Shown piece after piece: positions 3,437 to 5,394 of a stretch of 5,394 nucleotides of DNA. The stretch spans positions 1-5,394 of the forward strand of contig JBJKQL010000113.1 of the NCBI GenBank assembly GCA_046705265.1, written 5' to 3'. Position 1 is the first letter of the stretch, and the number at the start of each line of letters is the position of its first letter. This stretch comes from JAJYTL01 sp046705265. GTDB lineage: Bacteria; Pseudomonadota; Alphaproteobacteria; Ferrovibrionales; Ferrovibrionaceae. Made by a program: the position numbers and the translations under genes. Under the pieces are notes generated by a model. That model saw nothing but the letters and a program-made list of their open reading frames with translations. It ran no database searches and was not told where the DNA came from.

Positions 3437-5149
3437 TTACGGGCAGTGCGACCCGTCGGTGAAGTCGATTTGACCGGTATTGCCGCCGCCATTGGAGCAA
3501 GTGCCGGCCTTGTTGACGTTGCCGGTCGAGCCGCTCTCGATCGTCGCGAAGTTCAGCGCCTCGGCCTCGTTGGCGGTCGCGTTCGTCGCGCTGAAGGAGT
3601 TGTTGGTCACGGTCAGGCTCGCTGAATTCGCATTGAGGCCGACGGCCGTGGCGTTGGACGACGTCGCGGTGAGGGTGTTGCCGCTCACAATCGTGCCGCT
3701 GGAGGAGCTGAACACATTCAGCGCGATGGCGTCGGCGGTGCCGCTGGTCGCGGTGAGGGTGCTGTTCGAGATCGTGGCGCCGCTGACGCCGCTATTGACG
3801 CGCACCGCGAGGCCGGCGTTGCTGCCGCTCGCGGTGTCGCTGACGGTCAGGCCTTTGAGCGTGCTGTTGTTGGCCATATCGACGGTATAGCTGCCGTTGA
3901 TAGCGCCGGCGATGGTGGCGGCGGTGGTGAGGGTGGCGGTATGGCCGCTCGGGGTCTTCACGTCGAGCGTGTTGGTCAGGGTCTGGCCGGATTGCAGGGT
4001 GGTGGTAGCGGTGGTGTCGAAGGTGCCGGAGAGAAGAACGGTCGAGTTGGCACCGGCATTGGCGACCGCGGTCGGCAGATTGGCGCCAGTGGTCGAGGAA
4101 CTGTTGATCACGGTAATGGCGCTGCCGCTCGTGGTCTCGGTGGCGTCCTCGACTAGGCTCGTGCTGGTGGTCGAGGTGCTGGTGGTCGTCGAACTGTGCG
4201 GCTCCGCGACCACGTCAATATCGCGCACGATCGGGTCTTCCATCCGCCGCTCCATTGGCGTGAGCGCCGCCGGCCGTCGGCTCGGGAAAACCTCCAACGG
4301 GATCCGCAGGGTAACCAGCGCAAAGGCCTGGGTGCCGCGCGGGCCGTCATGCTGCAAAACGGCACCCAAATCCAGCCGTGCGCCTCTCCAGAGATAGGGC
4401 ACCGGGTCGATGGCGAGGTCGAGCCGCACCCGCGGCCCCTGCACCGGCCGCACGCCGCCGGCATAAAACCGGTAACCGCCGCCGTAGATCCGGAGTTGCG
4501 TCGCACTGGTTGGACTGAACAGCGGCGCCCGCCAGCCGATCTCGGCGTCGAAGCCCCGCAACGCCACCTCCTGGGTCAATTGCTGGGTTCTGGCGGTCGT
4601 CGTGGTTGTTGTTGTCGTCACCTGCACTGCCGTGCCCACGATTGCGGCGCTCGAGGCGCTGGTCGCGCTGGTCACCGAACTCGTCGTGTCGGAAAGCGTT
4701 CTCACGCTCGCGCCGAACGGCTGGTAGAAGTTTGCGCGGAAATCCCAATTCAACGACAGCGCCTCGACGCCGAACGTCGCCTGATTGAAATAACTCCCGA
4801 GCGAGGTGCGCTTTCGGTCGTAATACCCGTAGACGCCGAGGTTCCAGCCCGAGGCCAGCATATGCCTTACGCCAAGGCCAAAGTTTCCCTCGCCGTTGTC
4901 CCGGTCGTCGAACCGGCCGCGGATGTCGGTGAAGAGCATGGACGTGCCGTTTTGCAGAAGCGGCACGAAGAGGTCGCCCTCGCCGAGATTGCGCGCTGTG
5001 CCGGCCGTGCCACTCAAATCGATGAAGGGTCCCCATTTCGGCAATTGGCCGTCTGGCCGAGGCGCCGCGCCCGCATTTGCCCGCACCACCATTAAAGCCA
5101 GGGATCCGGCGAGGACCCCAAAGCACAGCATCACTTTCGCGAAACGCAC
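3437..5149 (-). CDS. Inverse autotransporter (intimin/invasin-type barrel) with repetitive beta-helix-like passenger
   Basis: This is a 570-residue secreted outer-membrane protein. Residues 1-26 are a Sec signal peptide (MRFAKVMLCFGVLAG, then cleavage near ANA/GA). Residues about 38-290 resemble the inverse-autotransporter beta-barrel of intimin and invasin (type Ve secretion): a FTDIRGRF strand, GNFGLGVRHML, WNLGVYGYYDRKRT, NQATFGVEALS and NWDFRANFYQPFG, with later strands ending in FALVTLRIPLEVF. The segment EDPIVRDIDVVAE (304-316) resembles the linker after such barrels. A Ser/Thr tract (319-332) leads to the passenger (about 345-570), rich in Thr, Ser, Asn, Ala and Gly, with 28-29-residue repeats that suggest a right-handed beta-helix. 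In this class the barrel is N-terminal and the C-terminal passenger is exported through it. Unusual features are a Thr run inside the barrel (178-185) and a terminal Cys pair (C551, C569). The start is GTG at 5149, preceded by AGGGGGG (5158-5164) with an 8-base spacer. It has no operon partner in view. Adhesion is the usual role of the class and is only inferred here. Confidence 0.8.
   Translation of the reverse strand: MRFAKVMLCFGVLAGSLALMVVRANAGAAPRPDGQLPKWGPFIDLSGTAGTARNLGEGDLFVPLLQNGTSMLFTDIRGRFDDRDNGEGNFGLGVRHMLASGWNLGVYGYYDRKRTSLGSYFNQATFGVEALSLNWDFRANFYQPFGASVRTLSDTTSSVTSATSASSAAIVGTAVQVTTTTTTTTARTQQLTQEVALRGFDAEIGWRAPLFSPTSATQLRIYGGGYRFYAGGVRPVQGPRVRLDLAIDPVPYLWRGARLDLGAVLQHDGPRGTQAFALVTLRIPLEVFPSRRPAALTPMERRMEDPIVRDIDVVAEPHSSTTTSTSTTSTSLVEDATETTSGSAITVINSSSTTGANLPTAVANAGANSTVLLSGTFDTTATTTLQSGQTLTNTLDVKTPSGHTATLTTAATIAGAINGSYTVDMANNSTLKGLTVSDTASGSNAGLAVRVNSGVSGATISNSTLTATSGTADAIALNVFSSSSGTIVSGNTLTATSSNATAVGLNANSASLTVTNNSFSATNATANEAEALNFATIESGSTGNVNKAGTCSNGGGNTGQIDFTDGSHCP
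3560..3817 (-). repeat. Passenger-domain repeats of 28-29 residues
   Basis: Three consecutive units in the autotransporter passenger start at residues 445, 474 and 502 and end at 530, with a decaying fourth unit after 531. Each begins with a hydrophobic pattern (AGLAVRVN, AIALNVF, AVGLNAN) and continues through TISNSTLTATS, TIVSGNTLTATS or TVTNNSFSATN. The Asn-Ser/Thr ladder and alternating hydrophobic residues fit rungs of a parallel beta-helix. The DNA copies also share strings such as GCGGTGAGGGTG on the + strand, so the units arose by duplication. Confidence 0.7.
4157..4195 (-). repeat. Ser/Thr low-complexity linker between barrel and passenger
   Basis: Residues 319-331 of the autotransporter are only Ser and Thr (SSTTTSTSTTSTS). 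The coding DNA is a run of related triplets, visible on the + strand as repeated GTGCTGGTGGTCG-like units. It sits exactly between the barrel and the exported passenger. It is probably a flexible spacer, and the triplet run makes length change by replication slippage plausible. Confidence 0.6.
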
Positions 5150-5157
5150 TCCGCATG

Positions 5158-5164
5158 CCCCCCT
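5158..5164 (-). promoter_or_regulatory. Ribosome binding site supporting the GTG start of the autotransporter
   Basis: The - strand reads AGGGGGG, then 8 bases, then GTG at 5149-5147. It is the only purine-rich site at a suitable distance. The next in-frame ATG (5131) would remove the positively charged start of the signal peptide (MRFAK) and has no comparable site. Confidence 0.55.
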
Positions 5165-5230
5165 AGCCGGTCACCGTTCGCCGCGGCGGCTGTCATCGCT
5201 TGATAGGTTCGCGGAAATTCCCCAAGCGCG

Positions 5231-5246
5231 TCAATTACATAATTGA
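5231..5246. promoter_or_regulatory. Perfect AT-rich palindrome upstream of the autotransporter, possible operator
   Basis: TCAATTA (5231-5237) and TAATTGA (5240-5246) are perfect inverted arms around a 2-base centre, about 82 bases upstream of the autotransporter GTG. The AT-rich 16-bp palindrome stands out against GC-rich surroundings and has the size of a dimeric regulator site such as those of MarR- or TetR-like proteins. On the - strand a TTGACG (5234-5229), a good -35 match for alphaproteobacteria, begins inside it. I could not find an equally good -10 at the correct spacing. The regulator is unknown. Confidence 0.5.
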
Positions 5247-5272
5247 GTAGACGTTAACCACTCGCAACTTCC

Positions 5273-5314
5273 GCTGGGCTATGAACACACCCCTCGGCAC
5301 TTCGGGGACCCAGC
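5273..5314. repeat. Nested inverted repeat upstream of the autotransporter
   Basis: GCTGGG (5273-5278) pairs with CCCAGC (5309-5314), and within it CCCC (5290-5293) pairs with GGGG (5304-5307). The two stems could form a stacked hairpin on either strand. No T run adjoins it. It might be the terminator-like end of a gene beyond the right edge or a binding site. Bases 5315-5394 hold nothing else that I can support. Confidence 0.35.
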
Positions 5315-5394
5315 AAACATTGAAAACGTCACCGTCTCGCCGGCAGCCAAACTTTTCACTAGGGGTTAGCTAAGGTCCGCTTCCTCTCCAGCGG

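Noticed and set aside
3195..3473. + strand open frame of 92 codons from a TTG
   Set aside because: It runs into the antisense of the autotransporter 3' end, has no ribosome site and resembles no family.
4196..5095. Long + strand open frame of 299 codons antisense to the autotransporter
   Set aside because: It is a mirror of a GC-rich coding sequence with an Arg/Ala-rich translation and no domain, whereas the - strand frame has a signal peptide and barrel motifs.
4347..5156. - strand open frame of 269 codons starting with ATG at 5156
   Set aside because: It overlaps the autotransporter in another frame and translates to an Arg/Gly/Ala-rich sequence without a signal peptide or recognisable domain.
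5281..5373. 30-codon + strand ATG frame at the right end
   Set aside because: It is too short, lies within a nested inverted repeat and lacks a ribosome site.
1..5394. CRISPR array or other multi-copy repeat array
   Set aside because: No regularly spaced repeats were seen outside the coding repeats of the autotransporter passenger.

Overview
The window is GC-rich proteobacterial chromosomal DNA. The genes suggest an alphaproteobacterium, possibly of the Hyphomicrobiales. That placement rests on codon use, the KdpE-like regulator, the style of the toxin-antitoxin pair and an N-terminal-barrel adhesin; it is an inference and not a search result. There are five well-supported genes. One, at the left edge, is on the + strand and the other four are all on the - strand.

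Left (1-694): a complete OmpR/PhoB-family response regulator that closely resembles KdpE, the potassium-limitation regulator normally encoded at the end of a kdp operon. Bases 695-993 hold no confident gene. They contain a short - strand reading that looks coding but is probably decayed, and a 19-base fragment resembling the 5' end of a tRNA.

Middle (994-2496): an accessory module on the - strand. A short tyrosine recombinase with all catalytic residues (1861-2496) lies upstream of a type II toxin-antitoxin operon (toxin 1307-1693, antitoxin 994-1329). The toxin comes first and the genes overlap by 23 bases. Both appear to start at TTG. The pair has its own promoter, covered by two tandem 15-bp repeats that are the likely autoregulatory operator. 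Recombinase plus addiction module next to a housekeeping gene suggests a small genomic island or its remnant, but no attachment repeats could be identified.

Gap (2497-3436): about 940 bases without a recognisable gene. It contains iterated GCGCCCAC motifs with a hairpin in the recombinase leader, a 12-bp tandem repeat, a GC-rich 8-bp-stem inverted repeat and a few doubtful small ORFs.

Right (3437-5149): a 570-residue secreted protein with a signal peptide, an N-terminal outer-membrane beta-barrel of the intimin/invasin inverse-autotransporter type, a Ser/Thr-rich linker and a C-terminal repetitive beta-helix-like passenger ending in a Cys pair. This is the most interesting gene here, a probable small type Ve adhesin or surface protein. 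Upstream of it (5150-5394) lie a perfect AT-rich palindrome that may be an operator and a nested inverted repeat. No complete new defence or biosynthetic system is evident.
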